This document shows positions 25,034 through 33,217 of a stretch of 36,351 nucleotides of DNA, in pieces. Within the stretch, counting starts at the first letter, position 1. The number at the start of each line of letters is the position of its first letter. Position numbers and translations under genes: made by a program. Where the stretch lies: positions 1 through 36,351 of the forward strand of contig CATZCM010000016.1 of NCBI GenBank assembly GCA_958417225.1. The letters are read 5' to 3'. The DNA is from an uncultured Eubacteriales bacterium. Lineage in GTDB: Bacteria > Bacillota > Clostridia > Oscillospirales > Acutalibacteraceae. The notes below the pieces were generated by a model that saw nothing but the letters and a program-made list of their open reading frames with translations, had not been told where the DNA came from and did no database searches.

Positions 25034-27367
25034 GTGAAAAGTAATGTCTCGTTATTAAATGTGTCTACAAAAATAAGCAATGCTCCTGTAAAAAAAGCTC
25101 ACAAAGGATACTCAGCTATAAAACAAATCCTGTTTTTTGTTTTAGGTGTTTTTGTGTCTAGAGGGTATATTTTAAATAGTTATTCTCCGTTTGCCGCGGC
25201 ACTTGTGGCAGCAGCACCTTTCAAAAATGTTTTTGCAGTGATGAGTGGTTCTTGTTTAGGCTATGTTTTGCCACCGTATTTTCATGGGAGTATGAGGTAT
25301 GTTTCTACAATAATAGCTGTAGCGGCTATACGTTGGACGTTGAGTGATATGAAGTTCTTTAAGCAAAATAACTTTTTTTCTTCAACAATAGCATTTATTC
25401 CAATGGTAGCTACTGGTATTGCTTTAAATTCAATTGAGGGAATTTCATTATCTTCTATTGGGACAAGCGTATCAGAAAGTTGTTTTGCTTTTTTTAGTGC
25501 GTATTTTTTTTCTGGAGCGTTTGACGTGATAAGTACTAAAAATATGCATACCTTCCAAAGGAAAGACATAGTTTGTGTTATTATTACATACTGCATAATA
25601 TTGCTTTCACTCTCAAATGTCTTTATTTTACACAAGGTCTCAGTGGGAAAAATACTGGCACTTACTACACTTCTATCAAGTGCATATACAGCATCTGTAT
25701 TTGGAGGGAGTGTAGTTGGGGCAATTCTAGGAGCACTATTTGGTTTGACTTCAACGAATTTTGCTTATATTGCTGGTACATACGCTTTAGGGGGAGTATT
25801 AGCGGGAGTATTTTCTTCTTACGGAAAAAGCGCAGTTGCAGGAGTTTTCGTTATTATAAACTTAGCTATATCAATATTAAATATTCATAATTCTTATGCT
25901 ATTTCTGGAATATATGAAGTAATGATTGCAACTATCATATTTGCACTGTTACCACAGAAGGTACTAAATTTCATCTCGTGCATATTCAAAGAGCCTAGTA
26001 ATAATTCATCAGTTATTGAAGGATTACGGAAAAATACTGTTTTGCGCTTTGACACACTAGGGAAAGCATTATGTTCAGTTACAGATTCTATAGATTCTGT
26101 AGCGGAAAAATTAGCAAAACTTAATTGTAAAGATAAATCGCTCTTAGCAGATAAAGTAATAGATAAAGCTTGTCCAAATTGTCCAATGAAAGCGGTGTGT
26201 CTTGATAAAGAAAAAGATCACACATATGATTATATAAATTCTATGATAGACGAATACATGTCTGAAGGTAATTTTGATCAAACATTGGCGTTTGCAGATA
26301 GATGTTTTCATTTTGGAAGGGTAGAGGAATGTGTTAGAAATGAATGCGAGATGTATAAAGCTAATCAAAATTCAATAAGACGCGCAGATGAGTTAAGAGA
26401 TATGGTTTCGAGTCAAATTTCCAGTATGGGGAAGATTTTTTCTGATATTTCGAATGAACTCGACACTTATGAATGCTTTGATTTAAAAGCAGCTTATAAA
26501 GTTGAGGAAATATTTAGAGCAAAGGGAATTATTTCAATTGATACGGTATGCCGAGTGGACAAGCATGGGCGTATGTGTATAGAATCAGAAACTGCGTATG
26601 TTAATACTGAAGTATTTAATTCAGAGAAATTGTTATCTAAGTTAAATCGAACTCTTGGTAGGACTTTTTCTAAACCAAGCGTAAATATTTTTGACGATAG
26701 ATGTTATGTAAAAATATGCGAGGAAACCCCGTTTAAGGTAAAGATAGGATTTTCTCAACATGTGTGTCATAATGGAACTTTATGTGGTGATAGTTATGAT
26801 TGTTTTGACGATGGAACAGGAAAAGTTGTTATAATATTAAGTGACGGGATGGGTACTGGAGGACGTGCCGCAGTTGACGGAACAATGGCCGCAAACATTA
26901 TGTCAAGGCTTACAAAAGCGGGAATGAGCTTTAAAAGTGCTTTTAAAGTAGTAAACTCAGCTTTGTTGATTAAGTCAAGCGAAGAGTCACTTGCAGCAAT
27001 TGATGTTTTATGTATAGATTTGTATTCGGGAGAAGCTGAATTCGTTAAAGCGGGTGCACCGGTTAGTTTTGTGAAAAAGGGAACTGATATAGTAAAAATA
27101 GAGTCTCAATCACTTCCAATTGGAATACTAAATGATGTAAATTTATCCTCACAAAAAATACAGCTTTCAGCTGGGGATGCAGTCCTTATAATGTCAGATG
27201 GTGCTATTTCTTGTGGTGATGAACTTGTTCGCGAAAAATTGTCCTCTTGGGATAGTTTGAAAACCGATTGTAAAAATTTTTCTGAGGACTTAGTTGATAC
27301 CGTTATTTCTCGTGAAGCAGATGGTTTTGATGATGACATTTCTGCTATCACTATTCAGCTCTTTTAA
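25034..27367 (+). CDS. spoIIE: Stage II sporulation protein E, full length
   Basis: SpoIIE is the septum-bound serine phosphatase that dephosphorylates the anti-anti-sigma factor SpoIIAA and so switches on sigma-F in the forespore; it also acts at the polar division ring. With the GTG start at 25034 (ribosome binding site GGCGGTGG) it has 777 residues, near the 827 of Bacillus subtilis. About ten membrane segments fill residues 30-315. A Cys-rich motif CPNCPMKAVC (380-389) typical of clostridial homologues follows, then the regulatory region. The PP2C-type domain covers about 570-777, with ILSDGMGTGGRAA (metal Asp604), IMSDGA (Asp722) and DDDIS (766-770). Residues 1-322 also exist as the stub at 14545-15522. 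A strong terminator follows. Confidence 0.95.
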   Translation: MKSNVSLLNVSTKISNAPVKKAHKGYSAIKQILFFVLGVFVSRGYILNSYSPFAAALVAAAPFKNVFAVMSGSCLGYVLPPYFHGSMRYVSTIIAVAAIRWTLSDMKFFKQNNFFSSTIAFIPMVATGIALNSIEGISLSSIGTSVSESCFAFFSAYFFSGAFDVISTKNMHTFQRKDIVCVIITYCIILLSLSNVFILHKVSVGKILALTTLLSSAYTASVFGGSVVGAILGALFGLTSTNFAYIAGTYALGGVLAGVFSSYGKSAVAGVFVIINLAISILNIHNSYAISGIYEVMIATIIFALLPQKVLNFISCIFKEPSNNSSVIEGLRKNTVLRFDTLGKALCSVTDSIDSVAEKLAKLNCKDKSLLADKVIDKACPNCPMKAVCLDKEKDHTYDYINSMIDEYMSEGNFDQTLAFADRCFHFGRVEECVRNECEMYKANQNSIRRADELRDMVSSQISSMGKIFSDISNELDTYECFDLKAAYKVEEIFRAKGIISIDTVCRVDKHGRMCIESETAYVNTEVFNSEKLLSKLNRTLGRTFSKPSVNIFDDRCYVKICEETPFKVKIGFSQHVCHNGTLCGDSYDCFDDGTGKVVIILSDGMGTGGRAAVDGTMAANIMSRLTKAGMSFKSAFKVVNSALLIKSSEESLAAIDVLCIDLYSGEAEFVKAGAPVSFVKKGTDIVKIESQSLPIGILNDVNLSSQKIQLSAGDAVLIMSDGAISCGDELVREKLSSWDSLKTDCKNFSEDLVDTVISREADGFDDDISAITIQLF

Positions 27368-27395
27368 AGTTATACTATAGAAAAGTGTACAAAGT

Positions 27396-27456
27396 GCAGC
27401 TTATAACTCTTTATATTGAAAACGGTTATAAGCTGCTTGATTATTTTTCTTTTTCT
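27396..27456 (+). terminator. Terminator of spoIIE
   Basis: GCAGCTTATAAC (27396-27407) pairs perfectly with GTTATAAGCTGC (27425-27436), followed by a T-rich tail to about 27456. It separates spoIIE from the spoIIGA-sigE unit. Confidence 0.9.
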
Positions 27457-27521
27457 AAAAACTAAACCAAATGAATATTTTGTATAGTTGAGGGAAAATA
27501 AAATTATTTTTTCAAAACGCT

Positions 27522-27559
27522 TATTTTGACAAAAAACACATACCATTATGCGCGATAAT
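27522..27559 (+). promoter_or_regulatory. spoIIG-type promoter with Spo0A-like box
   Basis: A perfect TTGACA (27526-27531) and GATAAT (27554-27559) are separated by exactly 22 bp, the unusual spacing known from the Spo0A-activated spoIIG promoter of Bacillus subtilis. TATTTTGACAAA (27522-27533), overlapping the -35, matches the reverse complement of the Spo0A box consensus TTTGTCRAAAAA at 11 of 12 positions. Transcription would start near 27567, which excludes the ATG at 27548 as the spoIIGA start. Confidence 0.75.
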
Positions 27560-27595
27560 AAAATAAAACAATCTTTAAGGGTTTGTGATGAACAT

Positions 27596-28399
27596 ATGAA
27601 ACCAATTATTTATGTAGATATACTGGTATGTGTGAATTTATTTATTAATTATTTTATTTTACTGTCTACAATGAGACTTACAAATATACATACAAAACGA
27701 TGGCGATTGTTTGCAGGAGCATTACTTGGAGCATTATACTCGCTTTATATATTTTTACCTGACGTTAGTTCAATTGTTTCTGCTTTGATAAAATTTTGCA
27801 TGTCATGTACTATAATCATCGTAGCTTTTAAACTTGTCTCATTGAAAAGTTTTTTTAAATTGGTGGGATGTTTTTATTTTATTAGTTTCGCTTTTTGTGG
27901 AGTTATGTTTCTAATTTGGCTTTTTATATCGCCGAAAAATTTGTTTCTAAAAAACGGTATAGTTTACTTCAATATATCACCACTGATTTTTATTGTCAGC
28001 ACGTTAATTTCATATTTTGTGATACGCATCTCTAGCAGGTTAGCCGGTCGAGAAAATCCTCAAAATCTATACTGTGATATACTTATCGAAAACAACAATG
28101 TATCCCAAAAACTTAAAGCAAAAATCGATACAGGAAATAATCTCAAGGAACCATTCTCTGGATTGCCTGTAGTAGTAACTGAGGAGAAATTTATCAAAAA
28201 TCTCCTTGGTAAAAAAACTACATTTCGAGTCATTCCCTTTAACACAGTTTCAAGTTCTGGATTAATGCGCGCGTTTAAACCGGACTCTGTTACCATATAC
28301 TATAACAAAAAAAAGTATCCCAAGGAAGCCTATATCGCTATATCCCCCGAATCAATGGCTTCTCCCGATTTTAGCGCTATATCCCCTTTTCTTTTTTGA
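27596..28399 (+). CDS. spoIIGA: Sporulation sigma-E factor processing peptidase SpoIIGA
   Basis: SpoIIGA is the membrane-embedded aspartic protease that removes the prosequence of pro-sigma-E in the mother cell after a signal from the forespore. ATG at 27596 gives 267 residues and the family N-terminus (MKPIIYVDILVCVNLFINYF); the earlier ATG at 27548 lies within the promoter. Five membrane helices span about residues 5-145, and the soluble protease domain follows, with the catalytic Asp178 in AKIDTGNNLKEP, the aspartic protease DTG motif of the family. The protein is somewhat shorter than the 309 residues of the Bacillus protein. The substrate gene sigE follows 74 bp downstream, the standard spoIIG operon arrangement. 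Confidence 0.92.
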   Translation: MKPIIYVDILVCVNLFINYFILLSTMRLTNIHTKRWRLFAGALLGALYSLYIFLPDVSSIVSALIKFCMSCTIIIVAFKLVSLKSFFKLVGCFYFISFAFCGVMFLIWLFISPKNLFLKNGIVYFNISPLIFIVSTLISYFVIRISSRLAGRENPQNLYCDILIENNNVSQKLKAKIDTGNNLKEPFSGLPVVVTEEKFIKNLLGKKTTFRVIPFNTVSSSGLMRAFKPDSVTIYYNKKKYPKEAYIAISPESMASPDFSAISPFLF

Positions 28400-28473
28400 A
28401 AAGAAAAAAACTTTCAAAATTACCTACTGGACAAAAATTTTAATTCACTAAGGAGAAAGAAAGGAAATCTATT

Positions 28474-29175
28474 ATGCTAAAGAAATTATTAAAAAAAATA
28501 ATAACAGAAATAAAAAAGTTATTTACAGAAGAGGTACATTATATAAATGGACCCGAAACCTTACCACCACCACTAACAAAAGAGGAAGAACTTAAAATTA
28601 TGGAACAAATCATAAACGGAAATGAAAAAGCTCGAGAACCACTAATTACACATAATTTGAGATTGGTTGTATACATCGCCAAAAAATTCGATAGTACAGG
28701 AATTAATGTTGAAGATCTTATTTCTATTGGAACCATCGGTTTAATAAAAGCTGTAAATACGTTCCGTCCAGAAAAAAATATCAAACTTGCTACATATGCT
28801 TCCAGATGTATAGAAAATGAAATTTTAATGTTTTTGCGAAAAAGTACCCAATCAAAAAATGAAATTTCAATTGATGAACCTTTGAATGTAGATTGGGACG
28901 GTAATGAATTATTACTATCAGATATACTCGGTAGCGATCCCGATACAGTAAACAAAAATATTGAACAGGAAGTGGAATGTAATATTCTTACTAACGCGGT
29001 AGATAATTTGTCAGGAAGAGAAAAAAATATAATGCAACTTAGATTTGGATTAGGTGGATATAAAGAACATACCCAAAAAGAAGTTGCTGATCTTCTTGGA
29101 ATATCTCAATCGTACATATCTAGACTTGAGAAAAAAATTATTGTGAAACTAAAACGCCAAATGGAATTCTTTTAA
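28474..29175 (+). CDS. sigE: RNA polymerase sporulation sigma factor, sigma-E precursor
   Basis: This is the mother-cell sigma factor of early sporulation, made as an inactive precursor. The 233-residue product begins with a basic, amphipathic prosequence (about residues 1-23: LLKKIITEIKKLF) and then reads VHYINGPETLPPPLT, matching the cleavage region EVYYIGGSEALPPPL of Bacillus pro-sigma-E. Region 2 shows NLRLVVYIAKKF, VEDLISIGTIGLIKA and KLATYASRCIENEILM; region 4 shows LSGREKNIMQLRFGL and a helix-turn-helix ending GISQSYISRLEKKI. AAGGAG lies upstream of the ATG. Spacing from spoIIGA is 74 bp with no terminator, so the two share a transcript. The sigG gene that commonly follows in this group is not here; a convergent gene comes next. 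Confidence 0.96.
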   Translation: MLKKLLKKIITEIKKLFTEEVHYINGPETLPPPLTKEEELKIMEQIINGNEKAREPLITHNLRLVVYIAKKFDSTGINVEDLISIGTIGLIKAVNTFRPEKNIKLATYASRCIENEILMFLRKSTQSKNEISIDEPLNVDWDGNELLLSDILGSDPDTVNKNIEQEVECNILTNAVDNLSGREKNIMQLRFGLGGYKEHTQKEVADLLGISQSYISRLEKKIIVKLKRQMEFF

Positions 29176-29201
29176 AAATTAATCAAACATAAAATTAAGC
29201 G

Positions 29202-29240
29202 CACCCAATGACTTTACGTATCACACAAAATCATTGGGTG
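29202..29240. terminator. Terminator between convergent sigE and nucleotidyltransferase genes
   Basis: CACCCAATGA and TCATTGGGTG form perfect 10-bp arms around a 19-base loop, followed on the plus strand by a T-containing tail (TATAGTTTTA). The stem lies in the 72-bp gap between convergent genes and probably serves sigE, perhaps both. Confidence 0.7.
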
Positions 29241-29247
29241 TATAGTT

Positions 29248-30021
29248 TTACTCGTTTAATTTTTTGTCAGTTACTGTTTCATAAAATAGTCTATTAAGTG
29301 GCTCCCATTTTGAGTTTTGATGCTTTGGAAGTGAAGAAACTAACTTGGAAAGCTCTTCAAGACTATTTTCCAAGTATTCATTAACACAATCAATTCTAGG
29401 AATCATTTTTGTTTCAGGTGAATTAACTTTAATATCTAAAATACGTTCAACTTCAGGAATAAGAGAAGGTTCCATTTCTTCATAAAGTAATTCTCTAAAA
29501 CTCATTGGTGGAGCGGTATTTTTCTCAATTATCCACTTACAAGCCAATATTGGACGCAGTACATAAAAATATTTTTTTACCTTAACAATGTCTCCTTGAA
29601 AAAACTCTCTATAATTACCTTTTGCCATGCTTAAATAGTGGTACAGCTCTTTTTTAGATAAAAAGTATTCATTTAAAAGTTTTCTAAATTTTTTGCAAAA
29701 ATCTTCATTTTCATAGTATACAATTGGAGAAGAAAACCACTCAAATAAAGTTGGATTTGAACTGTAGAGAAGTCTCAGAGTTTTTGCTAAATCCCACCCA
29801 TTAATATCAAGTAAATCTTTAATAGGAAGCTCAATCACATCACGAACTTTTTCAAGTTTAAGATAGTCTGAATGGTTGCGAACGTAAATAAACCTTACAT
29901 CATAATCGCTGTCTGGAGAATCAAACCCCCATGCCCTACTTCCTGATTCAACTGCAAGCAAAATACGAATTTGCTCATTTTTCTCAATTTCATGAAGTCT
30001 TTTTATTATTAGGTCCCTCAT
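29248..30021 (-). CDS. RlaP/YcgL-type nucleotidyltransferase
   Basis: This is a predicted DNA polymerase beta-type nucleotidyltransferase of the COG3541 (YcgL/RlaP) family, whose biochemical role is not settled. ATG at 30021 gives 257 residues with GAAGGG at good spacing; the GTG at 30027 touches that site and is rejected. The active-site motif is near the N-terminus: VESGSRAWGFDSPDSDYDVRF, in which GSRAWG holds the nucleotide-binding Gly-Ser and DSDYD holds the metal-binding aspartates. The rest is helical with FFQGDIVKVKKYFYVLRPILA, typical of the family. Its start overlaps the end of the CCA-adding enzyme gene by 32 bp, so the two nucleotidyltransferases are probably translated together. 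Confidence 0.82.
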   Translation of the reverse strand: MRDLIIKRLHEIEKNEQIRILLAVESGSRAWGFDSPDSDYDVRFIYVRNHSDYLKLEKVRDVIELPIKDLLDINGWDLAKTLRLLYSSNPTLFEWFSSPIVYYENEDFCKKFRKLLNEYFLSKKELYHYLSMAKGNYREFFQGDIVKVKKYFYVLRPILACKWIIEKNTAPPMSFRELLYEEMEPSLIPEVERILDIKVNSPETKMIPRIDCVNEYLENSLEELSKLVSSLPKHQNSKWEPLNRLFYETVTDKKLNE

Positions 30022-31402
30022 ATTCACCCTTCTTTCTAGCTAACGCTAATGTTTGTCGTAAAGCATTTTCTTTTTTTATTCCTGCTAAACGTAATTTACG
30101 TGCAAAGCCGAGATATTCAGAAAATCTTTCAGATGGTACTAAACCTGCATCAATTAAATCACGTCCTTGAACATATGGTCTACTCATATATTCCTTATAT
30201 ATTGATAACCTTTTATAAAAAAAGTCATCATGTGGTACACACTCTTGTAATGTTACTTTACCAAGATTATCTGCAATAGCTATGCAAATTAAGGCTTCTG
30301 GATCAACAGATTGATCGAACATTTTATTGGTGGATTTAATAGAAGATTTATCTGCAGCATATCTAGTTGGATCCATATGATGCTTAGCTAAATTTAACAC
30401 GTATCTTATCAAATACTTTTCTGAAGTAAGTCTTCTTAAAAAATTTTCAATCAACGGCAATCCGAGAGTTTCGTGCATGTATGCGTGAATTTCCCCATTT
30501 TTTGCTTTAGTGCACAATGCTTTTCCAAAATCATGTGTAACCGCTGATAGCATGAAACCTAATGGATTAGTTGTTTTATACTTAAGTTTACTTGCAGCAT
30601 CTGTAACCATCATAGTATGTACCCACACATCACCTTCTGCATGGTATTTAGGATTTTGCTGTACACCTATCAATTTTTCAAGTTCAGGAAACCATTCATT
30701 AAGTTGATTCATTTCTCTTAAAACTTCAAAAAATATAGACGGTTTATCTGATTTCAAAAGAGCTTTTTCCAATTCACCCATTATTCTTTCTTTGGGAAGA
30801 GTCGATAAATCCATTGTTTTACACAACTCAATAGTGTCATCAGCTACTGAGTAATTAAAGCGAGCGGAAAATTGTGCTGCCCTTAAAACTCTAAGAGGGT
30901 CTTCCTTAAAAGAGGCCATATTAACATGCCTTATGATTTTGTTTTGAATATCTCTAACTCCATTGAAATGGTCAATAATCTCACCTGTAAGAACATTTTG
31001 CATAAGTGTATTTATAGTAAAATCTCTTCGTAAAGCTGCTTTGTAAGTTCCTATAAACGGATCTATGCAAATGTCAAAATCGCGATGACCTACCCCTCTA
31101 TTTTTTTCTTTTCTTGGCATAGCAATGTCTAGTGAATATCCTTTAACACTATATATTCCAAAGCTTTCTCCAATGGAAATCCGTTCACCAATAGAATCGA
31201 GGATTTTTTCGAGTTGATCCGGAAAAATTCCGTGAACTTCAATATCAATATCCTTAATTCCTTTTTTTTGTATACGATCTCGAACACATCCTCCTATGTA
31301 ATACGTACTTCCGCCCTTCTCTGCAACAATTTTAGAAATCTTTGTTGCTAGCGTTACGTTGTCGTTAATACTAAATCCCCCCCTTTTACTCCCAAAATTC
31401 AA
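29990..31402 (-). CDS. cca: CCA-adding tRNA nucleotidyltransferase with HD domain
   Basis: This is a class II tRNA nucleotidyltransferase/poly(A) polymerase-type enzyme that adds or repairs the CCA end of tRNAs; poly(A) polymerase is the alternative within the family. The 470-residue product has the polymerase beta head with GGCVRD (37-42) and the catalytic DIDIEV (51-56), then the RRDFTIN motif (125-131) and the tRNA-binding EDPLRVLRAAQFSARF (167-182). An HD phosphohydrolase domain follows, with His262 and His290-Asp291 (VTHDFGK). The start is uncertain: TTG 31402 has a weak GGAA upstream, and a strong AGGGGGG inside the frame points to a slightly later, possibly ATT, start. It is 52 bp downstream of potC, on the same strand. 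Confidence 0.88.
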   Translation of the reverse strand: MNFGSKRGGFSINDNVTLATKISKIVAEKGGSTYYIGGCVRDRIQKKGIKDIDIEVHGIFPDQLEKILDSIGERISIGESFGIYSVKGYSLDIAMPRKEKNRGVGHRDFDICIDPFIGTYKAALRRDFTINTLMQNVLTGEIIDHFNGVRDIQNKIIRHVNMASFKEDPLRVLRAAQFSARFNYSVADDTIELCKTMDLSTLPKERIMGELEKALLKSDKPSIFFEVLREMNQLNEWFPELEKLIGVQQNPKYHAEGDVWVHTMMVTDAASKLKYKTTNPLGFMLSAVTHDFGKALCTKAKNGEIHAYMHETLGLPLIENFLRRLTSEKYLIRYVLNLAKHHMDPTRYAADKSSIKSTNKMFDQSVDPEALICIAIADNLGKVTLQECVPHDDFFYKRLSIYKEYMSRPYVQGRDLIDAGLVPSERFSEYLGFARKLRLAGIKKENALRQTLALARKKGEYEGPNNKKTS

Positions 31403-31454
31403 TAAAGTTCCGTTTATCGTAATTACTTCATATTATCAAAATTACGTTGTGTAC

Positions 31455-32231
31455 TCAAATTTTTCTTTGTCTCCTTTCTTTTTCAAAAGAAAGCAAAAGC
31501 ACCAACAAAAATAAAATTGCAGATAAGGCGTTGATTTCTGGGCTAACCATTTTACGTGTCATAGAATATATAATTGTTGGCAAAGTTTGCAAAGTACCCG
31601 AAGTAAAGTACGTTATTACGAAATCGTCAATTGATAAAGTAAATGACAACATAGCTCCTGTAACAATGCCTGACGATATCTGTGGAAGAATAACCTTGAA
31701 AAAAGCCTTAACAGGAGTACAACCAAGATCAAGAGCTGCTTCGTATAGATTAGGGTTAATTTGCCGAAATTTTGGTAACACAGAAAAGATCACATATGGT
31801 AAACAAAATGTCGTATGCGCTAATACGAGAGTCCAAAGCCCAGGTGCAAGAAATCCCGTACTTTTGAATATGAAAACGAACAACAACATTAAAGAAACTC
31901 CAGTAACTATTTCAGGACTTAACATAGGAATATTAGTAATCATTGTAAGCATTTTTCGTGAACGTGATTTCATACAATGCATACCAAGAGCTGCTGCAGT
32001 TCCTAATATTGTAGCAAAAAGCATAGACAGCACTGCAATAACAAAAGTATTAGAAAGAGCCTTTAAAACTTGAGCATCTTGAAAAAGGTTTACATACCAC
32101 TTAAAAGTGAAACCTTCCCACACTGATCTACTTTTTGAGGCATTAAATGAAAATGCTATTAACACTCCGATTGGCGCATACAAAAACACCAAGATCAATA
32201 CAATATATATTTTAGAAAGTAGTTTTCTCAT
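31455..32231 (-). CDS. potC: Spermidine/putrescine ABC transporter permease PotC
   Basis: This is the second permease subunit of a polyamine importer. The 258-residue product has six membrane helices and the inner-membrane EAA loop AALDLGCTPVKAFFKVILP, which docks onto the ATPase; FTLSIDDFVITYFTSG and TLPTIIYSM are characteristic of PotC. The ATG has AAAGGAG at good spacing. Its usual partners are absent: the gene upstream is a RhuM-Fic protein, not potB, and the gene downstream is the CCA enzyme, not potD. It therefore depends on potA, potB and potD encoded elsewhere, or is a leftover. The C-terminal tail (FEKERRQRKI) is short and basic but the last helix is complete. Confidence 0.9.
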   Translation of the reverse strand: MRKLLSKIYIVLILVFLYAPIGVLIAFSFNASKSRSVWEGFTFKWYVNLFQDAQVLKALSNTFVIAVLSMLFATILGTAAALGMHCMKSRSRKMLTMITNIPMLSPEIVTGVSLMLLFVFIFKSTGFLAPGLWTLVLAHTTFCLPYVIFSVLPKFRQINPNLYEAALDLGCTPVKAFFKVILPQISSGIVTGAMLSFTLSIDDFVITYFTSGTLQTLPTIIYSMTRKMVSPEINALSAILFLLVLLLSFEKERRQRKI

Positions 32232-32264
32232 GAAATACTCCTTTACATTCTCAACTTTTTATAA

Positions 32265-33191
32265 TCAAACTAAAAAATTCATAACTAACTTAATCATAGT
32301 TTCTTTTTCTTCTGGTTTAGATTCCGCAATCATTATGGTAATTGCAACCAAAGTATAGTCATCCACTCTTTTTCTATTATCCACAAATAAAACATTGTTT
32401 TTATCTAGAAAATATAAGAACATAGCAGCTGCAATACGTTTATTGCCATCTGAAAAAGAATGATTTTTTGTAACAAAGTATAAAAGATTAGCAGCTTTTT
32501 CTTCCACCGACGGGTACAATTCCACACCACCAAAAGACTGATAAATTACACTAATGCTTGATTTAAAAGAATCGTCTTTCTCATTTCCGAAAAGCGAATT
32601 TTTAGAAAATTTCATTTTATCGATTACATTTCTGCATTCATCGTATGTAAGAACATAAGTTGATGCGGTTCCAGAAGGTTTTTTTAAATTTTGATGATCG
32701 TAGTCATCTAGTATATTCAAAGCCAGCGTATATCTTTCTATCACGTCCAAAACTTGTGCAGCCTCAAGCTGATTATTAGTTCTTTTAAGTATTCTAATAA
32801 CAGCGCCTAGTTGACTGAGACGATTATTGTTTAAAGCATAACCTTTTAAAATATAATCTCTCAATACCGTATTAGCCCATTTACGAAATTCCACACCACG
32901 CTTAGATTTAACCCTATATCCAACTGAAATTATCACATCCAAATTATAATATGCTACATCGTATACTTTTCCATCAGACGCAGTTGTTGCAAAAAATGCA
33001 ACAACTGCGTCCTCAGTCAATTCTTCCTCATTAAATATATTTTTTATATGTCGAGAGATAGTTGACTTATCTCTCTCAAACAATTCAGATAATTGATCAA
33101 GCGACAACCACACCGTATCACGCTTTAAATTAACTTTTAAGCTTACGCAGTTGTCATTTGTTTCAAACAAAACAAATTCCGTATTATCCAT
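32265..33191 (-). CDS. RhuM-family protein with C-terminal Fic/Doc domain
   Basis: This is a two-domain protein known as the virulence RhuM/Fic/Doc type. The N-terminal half (about 1-125) is RhuM-like, with VWLSLDQLSELFERDKSTIS, which reads as a helix-turn-helix, and EFRKWANTVLRDYILKGY. The C-terminal part (about 180-308) is a Fic fold with the active-site motif HSFSDGNKRIAAA (His244, Asp248, Asn250, Lys251, Arg252). The GNKR form matches Doc-type enzymes, which modify a target protein by phosphorylation or AMPylation. No small antitoxin gene lies beside it. It sits 26 bp after leuS and 33 bp before potC, all on the same strand, which looks like insertion into a housekeeping transcript. Target and biological role are unknown. 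Confidence 0.88.
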   Translation of the reverse strand: MDNTEFVLFETNDNCVSLKVNLKRDTVWLSLDQLSELFERDKSTISRHIKNIFNEEELTEDAVVAFFATTASDGKVYDVAYYNLDVIISVGYRVKSKRGVEFRKWANTVLRDYILKGYALNNNRLSQLGAVIRILKRTNNQLEAAQVLDVIERYTLALNILDDYDHQNLKKPSGTASTYVLTYDECRNVIDKMKFSKNSLFGNEKDDSFKSSISVIYQSFGGVELYPSVEEKAANLLYFVTKNHSFSDGNKRIAAAMFLYFLDKNNVLFVDNRKRVDDYTLVAITIMIAESKPEEKETMIKLVMNFLV

Positions 33192-33217
33192 ACAAGTTGC
33201 CCTACCTTTGAACTAGA

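Larger units (their letters stand above)
15512..26000 (+). repeat. Tandem duplication, unit 2 (10,489 bp)
   Basis: This is the second direct copy of 5023-15511. It begins in the 3' half of the subunit F gene and runs without interruption into the full-length spoIIE. Position 26001 also matches 15512, giving the one-base ambiguity at the junction. No insertion sequence, integrase, tRNA or inverted repeat lies at either edge. Confidence 0.97.

Noticed and set aside
15512..26000. The second ATPase set as a diverged paralogous V-ATPase
   Set aside because: Proteins, intergenic DNA and even non-coding frames are identical to the first set at a constant offset, so it is a copy, not a paralogous system.
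27548..27595. Upstream ATG for spoIIGA
   Set aside because: It lies within the spacer and -10 of the promoter, and the family N-terminus begins at 27596.
31447..32073. 208-codon plus-strand ORF opposite potC
   Set aside because: It is a shadow of potC with no family resemblance and no ribosome binding site.
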